Source: Thiomicrorhabdus sp.
Lineage (GTDB): Bacteria > Pseudomonadota > Gammaproteobacteria > Thiomicrospirales > Thiomicrospiraceae
Length of the DNA: 48,606 bases
Assembly (NCBI GenBank): GCA_015487015.1
Contig: WFQP01000026.1
Coordinates: 1-48,606, forward strand
Direction of reading: 5' to 3'
The position numbers were made by a program, and so were the translations under genes. Shown piece by piece: positions 17,801 through 26,048 of the stretch; the stretch's first letter is position 1, and the number at the start of each line of letters is the position of its first letter. Under the pieces are notes generated by a model. The model made no database searches. It had not been told where the DNA came from and saw only the letters and a list, made by a program, of their open reading frames with translations.

Positions 17801-17852
17801 TTAAAAAGCCAGATAAACACCACTTAAGTAGAAAGCTTTTTCTGTTTCTCAT
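14841..17852 (-). CDS. Large exported beta-helix-like protein with C-terminal DUF11 module
   Basis: 1003-aa secreted protein of unknown function. A signal peptide (WCLSGFLILLFSSQVQA, cleavage near residue 27) is followed by a carboxypeptidase-regulatory-like domain (~28-125: ISGTLYSDEG, DSSGNYSITT). Residues ~145-860 are Asn/Thr/Ser-rich repeats (INVSGDWN, LTVTGDFS, ITLGQNF, ILNGN) that look like a long parallel beta-helix or filamentous passenger. The last ~130 residues (SFSVTKNTTVISDPIN, IPGAIIEYSLTTRNTG) form a DUF11-type module also present at the end of the protein encoded at 24181-25248. It starts 4 bp after the 2098-aa gene stop, so it is the last gene of a four-gene operon. No membrane anchor was seen. 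Five C6-C9 tracts lie in the gene. Confidence 0.85.
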   Translation of the reverse strand: MRNRKSFLLKWCLSGFLILLFSSQVQAVTVTISGTLYSDEGITPITSADQSIHLVIDGISIATSLTDSSGNYSITTNVTGPYIPLLVYVDNGSVVGTTITVLYSSTPVSITDLHVYANHLITRQDEGGTPLDNGDISNAVGSYNNTDILYSITGSNLTVQGTNTVLYIPTGHSYTPGGNINAQHVKINGTLTAGSNTINVSGDWNITDGTFNYDTSTVNFTGSGTIDLSHTPLPWYSDSKAFYNATISAAGQTTHLERGINVQNTLTLSTGTVTGGEILLQKDGGTPLIAPAGLTLSNFSVRYTPRNNPINVTSLNYRTLWLSASGPSITFTLLGDVTCTKLWLMGSSGKESVLDMENQTLTCNQIEVGFSSLINRYGKLQLNNSTINVNNLNIHLSDSGGTNQIIAGNSTINISGDWTNNDTYISNTSNVVFNGSSNQTLFSGGDPFYNVSIDNTEGGVNNNIFLGDDLNVNNNLITNTGKLDTTSNNYNITVLGNLDQSSTTGELEANASTLTVTGDFSADGSIDSTNYNNASLILNGAGSLFYGNISNRWRNGFNDLRVGQSGQTTISNNNFAVLNELTVGSGAFSGTSFIYLGKYLSTSSPLNLDPNATLNINELRFFGSNQNLPPLNNGYDCNIRASRGNLTLTQTGNITLNGENHLLIDGDSFADRALTYNTNGFALNVGGSIIVGAGSDTALKTLNISNSTITLGQNFEILTGTNDLISTNSNIILNGNSTQSITMNGKSMDTLTLNNTSSAGVTFTDTFAANTVTNTTPNSTMTFAAGQNFTVNNAINLQGASGQLINLASSLPGSHWNLILNGGVSKNIDQVNVSWSDASGSHSTQIPINPNNTVRDGNTIAWFPLPSFSVTKNTTVISDPINGTGGGKNRIPGAIIEYSLTTRNTGGYSPDNNTVIVLDVIDSDHVELDVISGVTFSDGSTSSGVTLGMVSYSHRSTPTSYTYTPTGAFDPNVAGIKIETNGTFAFGGVPNPEFTVTYRVRVR

Positions 17853-17856
17853 TTTC

Positions 17857-20800
17857 TTATTGTCCTATCCATTTCACAGCCTCTTGTACGCTGGTTTGAT
17901 CAAACTTGATTCTAAAACGTAAAAACAAGCCTTCATTGGTGTTGTTACTTCGTGAAAAGTCATCGTCTTGAAAACCACTTAGGTTATACCCGATACTTAA
18001 CCAAATATTATCCGCAACGGTGCGTCCTACTGAAAACCCTGTATTGTAGTCGTATTGATTGAGGTGTATGGCACGTAACATATTAGCATGTAACCCCACA
18101 TCCCATTTTGGCGTAATGTCGTAACGTGTTTCTACCCCTGTTAAGTCAGTTAAGCTGTTATAACTTTGACCATTAAGGGTTTCATTCACCGTTTTAATTG
18201 CATATTGCCACGCTAACTGCCAACGGTTATGCTGGTAGTTGGCGTTAAAATTATTGATAATACGCCAGCTATCATCAGCTTGTGTGCTTCCGCTGACATC
18301 GCTTGATTTTAAATCCAATTTGTTTAAAAAGAGCCAATTTCCATTGGGTTTTATCATGGGGCGATAGGCTAGGCCAAGACGAATCGCACGGTCCGTTTGC
18401 TTAACACCTGCACTTTGATCACGATTAGAGAAAGCTAAGGTGGTTAAAGTAGACAGCTGTGTATTTGGATTGGTTTGCACAGAGGTAGCCAGCTTCCAGC
18501 TGTCTTCTGATTTTCCATTTCGTGCTTCCACACGCCCATTCCATAGCCACTGTCCGGGTGCATACGCCAGACCTATTGAGCTTGCAGTAAAGTCACTGTT
18601 GCTTGGGCTTGTAAATGAATGACTCGTCGTATTCGTTACCGTACCGGCATCCAGTACACTTACATCTTCTACGCCTAAGTCCAGTCGCCACTGATCATTG
18701 AGCTGCCAAGTTTGACGTGCACTGACATTACTGCGGGTGCTGTTTTCTGAGCCCGCCGTTTGAGTCACACCACTGTAAATTTCCCCCCCATTCCAAGGAG
18801 AGGATTTGATACCAATTAAGGTATTTCGTGTATCACGCTGTGCACCATTGGTCAGTTCTTGCTCAATAAAGACACTGGTTTTAGGGGCAACACGGTAATT
18901 AGCCCCTAAACGGGTACGATTTGGAAAATCAATGCTGTTATCACCGCTGTTTACATTGTGTTCATGCATCAAGCTCGTGGTGATCTTATTGTCTAAAAAG
19001 GGTTGACGAATGCCGGCTGTAATTTGTTGTGAACTTGTTTGAGTACGCTCAAGTTCATCTTGAACTGAGCGCAATCCAACACGCAAATTAGTTTGGTCAA
19101 TATTGCTTTCTGCTTCGGTATTAATGACTAAGCGTTTATTACTGTTAGTAAGCTCTTCTTGCTGATAAGCTTGCCCCTTAACGGTCAGATTGTCTGTTAC
19201 CTTTAATCGGGTCTCGGCACCTATTTTTTGTAAGTTATTTTCGGATGCATTGGTTTGCCCAAGACCAAAGCCTTCTTCTTGTTCACGCAGATAAACCTTG
19301 CTATGACTGTGTTCGGTTTGGTGTTCCAGTTCAGCCACATAACCACGGCCTTTCGTATCTTCTTGTAGCGTATTTTGACTTTGACTACGAGCCACCTCGA
19401 CATTTAATTTGGTCTGTTTTGTTATTTGGTACATGAGGTCAATGCCGTCTAAAGTCCCTTTACCGCCCGTTTGCCCCTCATTAATGTGGCTTACCCCTAC
19501 GGTTAAGGATTCATTCACTGCCATTTTTGCACGCCCACCGTAGGTCGTTTGTGTGTCTTGGCTATCAAACGATTCGTACTTCACAATAATATAGTTCGGG
19601 TTCATATCAAAATCAGTGCTGTAAACAGGGGTACGGAAACTGATGATGCCAGTTTGATAGTCAATTTGATAATCTTGGTGGCGACTGAGTTCAGTGGTGG
19701 AGACAATGACTTCACTGCGCCAACGATCACGTGTTTCAATAATGATCTTTTCACTGTTCATTGCAATATTTTGGCGAGTTAACGTGTAAGGCCCTGTAAC
19801 TCCTTTGCCACGAAATTCATCTTTTATAAACGCTTGATTGTTGTTGCTGGCAAACAGCATTAAATCAAATTGTTCATCGTTGTAGCGTGTTTTAATCCCT
19901 GTTAAGGTACGGTTGTATTTGGCTAACTGGGTTTTATTTAGCTCGGTTCGGTAGTCGCCAAATAAAAAGTAAAACTGATCGTGCTCTAATTTTAAGTAGA
20001 GATTTTCACTGCTCGGAGCCGCATAACCGTTGTAAGAGGTATCTCCGTACAGAGTATAGTAGGTGTCAGGGTCAATGGTTTGAAACAGTTCAGGGTCAGT
20101 TTGATTTGGGCGCTTTTTTTGGCTGTCGTAAGCCAGCGTCAGAAGCCATTCACCCTTAATTTTTCCTTTGGCAAAAAAGGCGATACGGTTATCTTGGTAA
20201 AGGTGATTTTGTGTCTCATCGCCTGTTAAAGCGACGCTTTTTTCCGTTAAAGTTTCATAACCTACAGTGCCATTGGCCAATCCCACTAAAATCCATGGAG
20301 TGGTTTCCGCTTTAAGTTGAGTTTGAAGTTTAACCGTTTGGTTGTTAAGGGGAAGCGTTAACTCTATTTCACCCGATTCCGTCGTTGGCTTTAAGGTAAT
20401 GTAGGCAATTCCTGCCTCATCCACATGATACTCATTTAAATCAGGCAATGCACTGGGCATCACTTGCGTATTAAAGTTGTGTTTGGGTTGCACTTGATAG
20501 GGGGGGGAAATATTAAATTGCCCTTTAACATCGTTACGAACAGGGTAACCGTCTTGATCTAATAGGCGAATAGCAATCACTGGGTTTTTAATTCCATCTG
20601 CAACTAAAACAGACTGCTCAGGCACAATTTCAGCTTTCACAGGCTGGGTAGACAAATGGACGACTTGCTGTAACCGTTGTACCTCTTGATTATTTTTATT
20701 ATAAATAATGGCTTCAAAATGATTACTTCCCTTTTTAAGGTCCACACCTTTCCAAACACTTATTGCTTGATCGTTAGGGGCGGTGATAACGCTTTCAAAA

Positions 20801-23800
20801 TTAAGCCTGTTAACAGGCGATCCATTTTGTAATAGCGTAACCTGTTGGTGTTTATTGTGTTGAATAATAATGCGGGTAGAGGCAATATTTGGAAGTTGAT
20901 TAGATTGAGGATAAAGCCATTTAATAACGTTAGGTTGTTGTGATAGCCAGACTTGATTGAATGCTTCTGGCACGGTCTGGTTAACTGATTTATGATCGGT
21001 TTTTTTAACAACTTTAGGCGCTATATTCGAACCGTACGTAGTCGTTTTTAATAGATCACTCTGCTGTGCCTGAATGTTAACTGAGGGTTGGCCATAGGGG
21101 GGGGGAAAAATTTGATCACTGTAAATAACCAGTTGTACACGACGGTTTTCTCGCTGTCCTGCACGGGTGGTATTGCTGGCAATCGGTTCATCTGGACCAC
21201 GGCCTTCAACCGTAATATGGCTAGGGGGCAGTTGTAATATGTCTCTTAAGGCATTGGCAATAACCGTGGCACGATTGGCGGATAACTGGTAATTATTTTT
21301 AAATCGTAATTTCGTTTTAGGTAGTAAATCACGGTTATCAGAGTGTCCAATGGCGTGAATTCGAAGGTTTTTAAGGTGTTTAATTTTTTGTGCAAAGTTG
21401 GCAAGCAATAGCTTGTCTTCAGTATTGAGCTGATCATCGGCACTGTTAAAACGAATACCTAATACAAATTTTTCTGTTACTTGTTGCAAGCTTTTCAGGC
21501 TTGTCACCATCGTAGCATGGCTGACCACGGGTGTGCGTTGGTTGGAGTCTTCAGGACTGTCAAACATTAAAAAGGCTTTACTAATCAGCTCTGGCGAGGA
21601 CTGTTGTGTCACGCCTTGAACGGTAAACTTAAGCGTCTCACGGGTATTTTTAGGTGAGTCCGATAAATGAAATACCAACATATTACCCACTATCGTTGGG
21701 TCTTTAAGCGATATTTCATTTAAAAAGCTACTGCCTGATTGATAGGTGGTGTGGTTTGGAATCATCACGGTTAAGCGTTTATTTTTAAGTTCAATCGTAT
21801 GGTGTTTAAGTGAAATGGTATAGGTCAGTGTATCGTCGGCCTGTAGCTCTAAATTTTTAATTTGGAGGGACACACTTCCCTTTGGCTTCGGTTTTTCAGA
21901 CACATAAAAATCACTGCGCCACAGCGTGCCGCCTTGAATATCGACAAACTGAGACCAAGCTCGCCCAGCAAAACGCGTATTGTTGTGGCTGAGCGAGGCT
22001 TCATATTGTGGAGGCAAGGTGTCTAAATCCAGTTGTACCACATGCGTGCCAGGTGTGACATTGTCAAAATGGTACATACCACGCTCATCGGTTAAGGCAT
22101 AGCGACCATCTTCCATGTAAATACGCACCTTTTTTACCCCTTTGCGCTCTTTGAGCAGCGCCGCTTCATTAGGTTCAATCACGACCTGCCCCATTAAAAT
22201 AGCTCGGCTACGCATCAGCTCTTCGGTAATGAAGGTGTTAAGGCTGGCGGTATTGGAGCGTGTTGCTCCGCCATTGGCCAGTGCGGCACTGCTGCTTTGA
22301 AGGTGACCTCGTTTAACGGCTCCCACTGCGACAACGTATTTAAGTGTGAGGACTTCTCCAGCGGCAAGGTTGTTTAATGAAAAGGTAAGAGTGCGGCCAT
22401 CTTTTGAAAGTGCGGGGGGAGTGGTAGGTTGGTCATTGACTTGAACGGAATCATTTTCAAGACGAAACCCTTTTGGCAAAGTATCGGTTAAAACCACTTG
22501 GTTGATGGCCTCGCTGTCAATGTTCTCTATTTGAACCGTAAAGAGAATAAAGTCTCCTGCTGAGGCGTTATTTAGATTGGCAGAGCGGCGCACATAGAGC
22601 GGAAAGTCAGAGCGATCTAATGGAATATCAATATGAAGTGGTGGCCCTGCGGTTAATGGAAAGACTTCTCCGCGAGATCCAAGTGTTAGGGCATAGGGTG
22701 CATTGGGCAATTGGTTAATTAATGAATTGGGCTGCTTAGATGGCCAAGTATAGGTTGAGTTACTGGGTGGTGTTATCACCAGTTTATAATTTCCAATGGG
22801 TGCAAAAGGAAAGCGATACGCACCGTCTGAAAAATTATACACCGTGCCAGAACTGTCAGTGACTGAGCCGCCTGTAATCACGGTTGCAGGGTAATTACTG
22901 ATCCCATCATCTCCAACGACTTGTGCTGGTTGTCCAGTATCGGTGTTAATCATTGACACGGAATAGCCATTCAATAGTGCGCCTGTTGAGCTGTCAAATA
23001 ATAGGCCGTAGGGGTCGACTAAAATTACATCGGTAATACTGTCGTTGTGATCTACATCATCGGTATAAGTGACTTTTATACTGTTATTGGGCTGAACATT
23101 GAGTTCACCATTATTGGGAATGGTTGTACTGCTCAAATGCAGCGTGATATAGCCACTAAATATGCCACTGTTTACATCGGTTTCTGTTAGTTTTAATCGT
23201 TCAGTATCGGTACTGTCGGGGATATCAAAATCAATTTCAATGGTGTCTTTAACCGTGCTGTTGGTGTTGTGGTCTCCCTCCTTCAATTGAATAAAAATGA
23301 TTTGATTGTGTTTAAACGCATTAACAGGTTTAACAGGAATGGGCGTGGCGGTCGCACTGATTCCGAGTTCTTCTACAATCGGAGGTGTAAGAGGACTGTA
23401 ATGATTGTTGGGTTGCATAAAGGAGGTAGGTTGAATACTGAGTAGTGTGGCATCTGGATCAGCTGAATATTGAAAGAGTTGCAAGATGCCTTGGGTGCGT
23501 TCATTTAAATTAAGTGTGGTGGTCGTTTTGGCAATTTCAACACTGTTGGCTTGATAGGTCATCTCAAACAGGTTTTGATTGATTTGAAAATTGCTAGGCA
23601 CTTGAATACTGGCACGATAGGAAATATGAGTGCCTACATTGAGCGTATCTACCGTGTACTGATAGGTACTGAGGTCATTGAGGGTAGATTGTGATTGCAG
23701 AGAGAGGTAACCATTTTCGTTCTCATCTATAAGCGTAAAATCAAGATTGGCAGGTAGGCGAATTGAGAGGGTTCCATTACCCAAATGGTTTAAGCCTGTA

Positions 23801-24153
23801 TTGGTCAGTGTAATATTAAAGTCTGTGCGGTTACCTGGGTAGAGTTGTTGGGTATGAGTCTCTGGAGCGGAGACCTCTCCTTGATTTAGGCTGATAACAC
23901 CGATCACCGTAAACTGATTGGTATTAGAGGATTTAGACGGTTGAACAGTTCCGTTGACTTGGTAGTTTAGGCTAGCGGTGTTGTTGATTACCATGCCTGC
24001 TGGTGTGGCCGCATAGAGAGGGAGGGTATTTTGTATGAGCAGTAAGAGGAACAGTAGAACAAATCGTAAATACACCGAAGCCTTCCTATTCTTTTTAGAA
24101 TAGACGATGGGCATGTGGAATGCTGGTGTAAGACAATTATGGATATTCATCAT
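17857..24153 (-). CDS. Giant outer-membrane protein: DUF11, OmpA-like and beta-barrel domains
   Basis: 2098-aa protein of unknown function. The start is uncertain: ATG at 24153 or, with a cleaner signal peptide, Met14 at 24114 (hydrophobic FVLLFLLLLIQ, then AAT). In order: DUF11-like module (~60-210); beta-sandwich with D-x-D-H-N-D segments (~290-380); DUF11 (~520-640); carboxypeptidase-regulatory-like fold (~650-700); DUF11-like (~770-880); OmpA-like peptidoglycan-binding domain (~895-1015: HAIGHSDNRD, LSANRATVIANAL, GRGPDEPIASN, ENRRVQL); Big/invasin-like domain (~1175-1285); and from ~1290 to the end alternating amphipathic strands ending FLRFRIKF, i.e. a large outer-membrane barrel. The motif RGKGVTGPYTL and DYQIDYQTGIISF are conserved-looking. 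This suggests a cell-wall-anchored platform in the outer membrane, co-encoded with three exported proteins. Confidence 0.83.
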   Translation of the reverse strand: MMNIHNCLTPAFHMPIVYSKKNRKASVYLRFVLLFLLLLIQNTLPLYAATPAGMVINNTASLNYQVNGTVQPSKSSNTNQFTVIGVISLNQGEVSAPETHTQQLYPGNRTDFNITLTNTGLNHLGNGTLSIRLPANLDFTLIDENENGYLSLQSQSTLNDLSTYQYTVDTLNVGTHISYRASIQVPSNFQINQNLFEMTYQANSVEIAKTTTTLNLNERTQGILQLFQYSADPDATLLSIQPTSFMQPNNHYSPLTPPIVEELGISATATPIPVKPVNAFKHNQIIFIQLKEGDHNTNSTVKDTIEIDFDIPDSTDTERLKLTETDVNSGIFSGYITLHLSSTTIPNNGELNVQPNNSIKVTYTDDVDHNDSITDVILVDPYGLLFDSSTGALLNGYSVSMINTDTGQPAQVVGDDGISNYPATVITGGSVTDSSGTVYNFSDGAYRFPFAPIGNYKLVITPPSNSTYTWPSKQPNSLINQLPNAPYALTLGSRGEVFPLTAGPPLHIDIPLDRSDFPLYVRRSANLNNASAGDFILFTVQIENIDSEAINQVVLTDTLPKGFRLENDSVQVNDQPTTPPALSKDGRTLTFSLNNLAAGEVLTLKYVVAVGAVKRGHLQSSSAALANGGATRSNTASLNTFITEELMRSRAILMGQVVIEPNEAALLKERKGVKKVRIYMEDGRYALTDERGMYHFDNVTPGTHVVQLDLDTLPPQYEASLSHNNTRFAGRAWSQFVDIQGGTLWRSDFYVSEKPKPKGSVSLQIKNLELQADDTLTYTISLKHHTIELKNKRLTVMIPNHTTYQSGSSFLNEISLKDPTIVGNMLVFHLSDSPKNTRETLKFTVQGVTQQSSPELISKAFLMFDSPEDSNQRTPVVSHATMVTSLKSLQQVTEKFVLGIRFNSADDQLNTEDKLLLANFAQKIKHLKNLRIHAIGHSDNRDLLPKTKLRFKNNYQLSANRATVIANALRDILQLPPSHITVEGRGPDEPIASNTTRAGQRENRRVQLVIYSDQIFPPPYGQPSVNIQAQQSDLLKTTTYGSNIAPKVVKKTDHKSVNQTVPEAFNQVWLSQQPNVIKWLYPQSNQLPNIASTRIIIQHNKHQQVTLLQNGSPVNRLNFESVITAPNDQAISVWKGVDLKKGSNHFEAIIYNKNNQEVQRLQQVVHLSTQPVKAEIVPEQSVLVADGIKNPVIAIRLLDQDGYPVRNDVKGQFNISPPYQVQPKHNFNTQVMPSALPDLNEYHVDEAGIAYITLKPTTESGEIELTLPLNNQTVKLQTQLKAETTPWILVGLANGTVGYETLTEKSVALTGDETQNHLYQDNRIAFFAKGKIKGEWLLTLAYDSQKKRPNQTDPELFQTIDPDTYYTLYGDTSYNGYAAPSSENLYLKLEHDQFYFLFGDYRTELNKTQLAKYNRTLTGIKTRYNDEQFDLMLFASNNNQAFIKDEFRGKGVTGPYTLTRQNIAMNSEKIIIETRDRWRSEVIVSTTELSRHQDYQIDYQTGIISFRTPVYSTDFDMNPNYIIVKYESFDSQDTQTTYGGRAKMAVNESLTVGVSHINEGQTGGKGTLDGIDLMYQITKQTKLNVEVARSQSQNTLQEDTKGRGYVAELEHQTEHSHSKVYLREQEEGFGLGQTNASENNLQKIGAETRLKVTDNLTVKGQAYQQEELTNSNKRLVINTEAESNIDQTNLRVGLRSVQDELERTQTSSQQITAGIRQPFLDNKITTSLMHEHNVNSGDNSIDFPNRTRLGANYRVAPKTSVFIEQELTNGAQRDTRNTLIGIKSSPWNGGEIYSGVTQTAGSENSTRSNVSARQTWQLNDQWRLDLGVEDVSVLDAGTVTNTTSHSFTSPSNSDFTASSIGLAYAPGQWLWNGRVEARNGKSEDSWKLATSVQTNPNTQLSTLTTLAFSNRDQSAGVKQTDRAIRLGLAYRPMIKPNGNWLFLNKLDLKSSDVSGSTQADDSWRIINNFNANYQHNRWQLAWQYAIKTVNETLNGQSYNSLTDLTGVETRYDITPKWDVGLHANMLRAIHLNQYDYNTGFSVGRTVADNIWLSIGYNLSGFQDDDFSRSNNTNEGLFLRFRIKFDQTSVQEAVKWIGQ

Positions 24154-24180
24154 TGATACAGCGTTATGTGAAAGAAAACA

Positions 24181-25248
24181 TTACTGAATCTCCGCTAAAA
24201 TATGAATGGTGGCTGACTCCCCCCCCAATAAAACAATGCCTGTAACCGTGACAGTTTGACCTGTGATAGAGGCTTCGTCGGCATCATTTGCATCGGTTAA
24301 ATTGGTCATGACTCCTGAGTATAAGTTGGGTGACGTTAATCGAATAGAGTGACCCAGTGCGTATTGGCGTGCGGCATCGGTTGGGGGGGCAAGATTATTA
24401 TTTAATACATCGGTGATGACGATAGCATTGGCGGTCTCAGCACCTATTCCATTGGTAATCGTGATTGTGTATTCAACAATGGCACCTGGAATATGTAATG
24501 GGGTAACGGCTAAGTTGATTGGGTCCCATATCACGGTGGATGACTTGGTCAGACTTAAGCTGGCGGTTTGTGCCGTAAAACTCAATGCAGCCGAATGCTG
24601 TGTGTCTTGAGCACCGTCGGCACTATGGGGGCCTGCTGCATCAGCATACACATACTGTTTGGTGGTGGCCACATCCGCTGCTTGGGCTGGAATGGCTGTG
24701 CCATCAGCTAATAATGCCGTGGCCATTAAACGATAAGTGGATGTTTGATTGTCTGTTGCTGAGGCAGGAATTGTTCCCACTAACCAAACTTTGGTTGAGG
24801 CATCTGCAATAAGGTTATCCAGTGAAGTACTGGGCAGATCAACGGCTATTCCATCCCACGTGCCGTTGTGATTGGTGTCTACATGAATGGTCAAATCGGA
24901 CACGGTAAAGGTTTCTGAGCCCGCTTCAAAAGAGAGAGTGTAGTCGTAGGTTTCATTTCCTGTATTGGTGATGGTAAATTCCAATACTTTGACTGTGCCA
25001 GGAGTGCCATTCACATTGCTCGTACCTGTGACGGTAAGGTCTACTTTAGCATCAACTCGAAAGGTAACGATATTGCTACTGATATCTGTTTGGTTAATGC
25101 CATCGACTTCATAGTCAAGGGTGGCTTGATTGCTAATATCAATACCCGAAGTAGTGCCCACTGCCAATACTTGTTGCGTTGTACAGAGGCTTAACAGGGT
25201 GATAAATATAAGTGGCGTGTATTTATTTTTGTATAGTAAGGTCAACAT
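24181..25248 (-). CDS. Exported DUF11-repeat protein
   Basis: 355-aa secreted protein of unknown function. A signal peptide is evident (LIFITLLSLCTTQQVLA, cleavage near residue 29). The mature start GTTSGIDISNQATLDYEV resembles the start of the mature 2098-aa protein (PAGMVINNTASLNYQV). Residues ~60-210 form one DUF11-type beta domain with Ca-type Asp/Asn runs (VDTNHNGTWDG). Residues ~230-355 form another (SLTKSSTVIWDPIN, IPGAIVEYTITITN), homologous to the C-terminal module of the 1003-aa protein. It ends 27 bp before the 2098-aa gene and starts 15 bp after the 165-aa gene. No anchor or sorting signal was seen. Confidence 0.82.
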   Translation of the reverse strand: MLTLLYKNKYTPLIFITLLSLCTTQQVLAVGTTSGIDISNQATLDYEVDGINQTDISSNIVTFRVDAKVDLTVTGTSNVNGTPGTVKVLEFTITNTGNETYDYTLSFEAGSETFTVSDLTIHVDTNHNGTWDGIAVDLPSTSLDNLIADASTKVWLVGTIPASATDNQTSTYRLMATALLADGTAIPAQAADVATTKQYVYADAAGPHSADGAQDTQHSAALSFTAQTASLSLTKSSTVIWDPINLAVTPLHIPGAIVEYTITITNGIGAETANAIVITDVLNNNLAPPTDAARQYALGHSIRLTSPNLYSGVMTNLTDANDADEASITGQTVTVTGIVLLGGESATIHILAEIQ

Positions 25249-25263
25249 AGTCGGGTGGCTTCT

Positions 25264-25761
25264 TTATTTTAGCTGTGCTTTAAAGTGAACAGAGCCTTTT
25301 TCATTCACTGAAATGGACTGAATTTTCCAGCGAATATGAGTGTAATCTTGTGCCAGCGCAGGGCGTTGTTTACCATCTTTTTGTGTAATTTTTAGTTGAG
25401 GAGGGGGGCTAAAGGTTTTCCCTCCATCAATCGAGTAGGTCACAGTTGTTTTAGGTTGTTCGGCGCTGCCTTTTAGATAAAAAAGGCCTTTGGGAATAGG
25501 GTTTGTTATGAGGACATTGCGAGCATTTTGAGTACCTGTATTATGATATTGAGTGGTGTAAACAACCTTGTCAGCAGGAATCATATTAAAGGGTTCTAAA
25601 CGTTTGATTATTGTTTGACCTTTTAAGCCCGTTGTTTCCACTTCTTTTTCAACCACTATTTTGAGCTGAATACCCCCCGTCTTTTCTGCTTGTGCGGAAG
25701 TAGCACTAATTAGTACGATAAAAATTGAGTTGAATACGATATGTTTTATAAGTGCTTTCAT
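25264..25761 (-). CDS. Small exported single-DUF11-domain protein
   Basis: 165 aa, first gene of the DUF11 operon. The signal peptide MKALIKHIVFNSIFIVLIS is followed by ATSAQA. The mature part is one DUF11 beta-sandwich: DKVVYTTQYHNTGTQNARN, ITNPIPKGLFYLKGSA, TYSIDGGKTFSPP, then DYTHIRWKI and a closing strand KGSVHFKAQ. Such proteins recur in gammaproteobacteria as uncharacterised exported proteins. No binding partner or activity can be read from the sequence. A 210-bp gap upstream separates it from the rpoH terminator and should contain the operon promoter; TTGACA occurs there without a good -10. Confidence 0.8.
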   Translation of the reverse strand: MKALIKHIVFNSIFIVLISATSAQAEKTGGIQLKIVVEKEVETTGLKGQTIIKRLEPFNMIPADKVVYTTQYHNTGTQNARNVLITNPIPKGLFYLKGSAEQPKTTVTYSIDGGKTFSPPPQLKITQKDGKQRPALAQDYTHIRWKIQSISVNEKGSVHFKAQLK

Positions 25762-25971
25762 CTATTACTTTTTAACTGAGTTTTTTTGACAAGGTTGGGT
25801 GCTTAGGGATAAGTAAAACAGCAGTTTTTAGACCAGAATTGTCAAGTTTTAGTACTTTAGCACTCTGTACTGGTTGAAAGATATTATTTTTTATACGTAA
25901 TGGCCTATAAAGTTATTAATGTCTGTATTAATCGTCTTATGGCTGGTTTGTACTGGATATAGGGAAATAAA

Positions 25972-26008
25972 TAAAAAAAGCCTAGCATATCAATTAGATA
26001 GGCTAGGC
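25972..26008 (-). terminator. Intrinsic terminator of rpoH
   Basis: On the minus strand GCCTAGC-CTATC pairs with GATAT-GCTAGGC around a TAATT loop (25980-26008) and is followed by T7. It lies about 40 bp after the rpoH stop. Confidence 0.92.
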
Positions 26009-26048
26009 CTTGAAGAGGGGAAGGAAGGAGGGGTTATATCTTAATTTT

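Noticed and set aside
15192-24389. Poly-C/poly-G runs in the DUF11 genes as frameshift or pseudogene signs
   Set aside because: All runs keep the reading frames open as assembled and encode sensible Gly-Gly or Pro-Pro stretches; no frameshift is needed.
25857-25880. TTAGCACTC upstream of the DUF11 operon, like half of a CIRCE element
   Set aside because: The matching GAGTGCTAA arm at 9-bp spacing is absent; only a single half-site.
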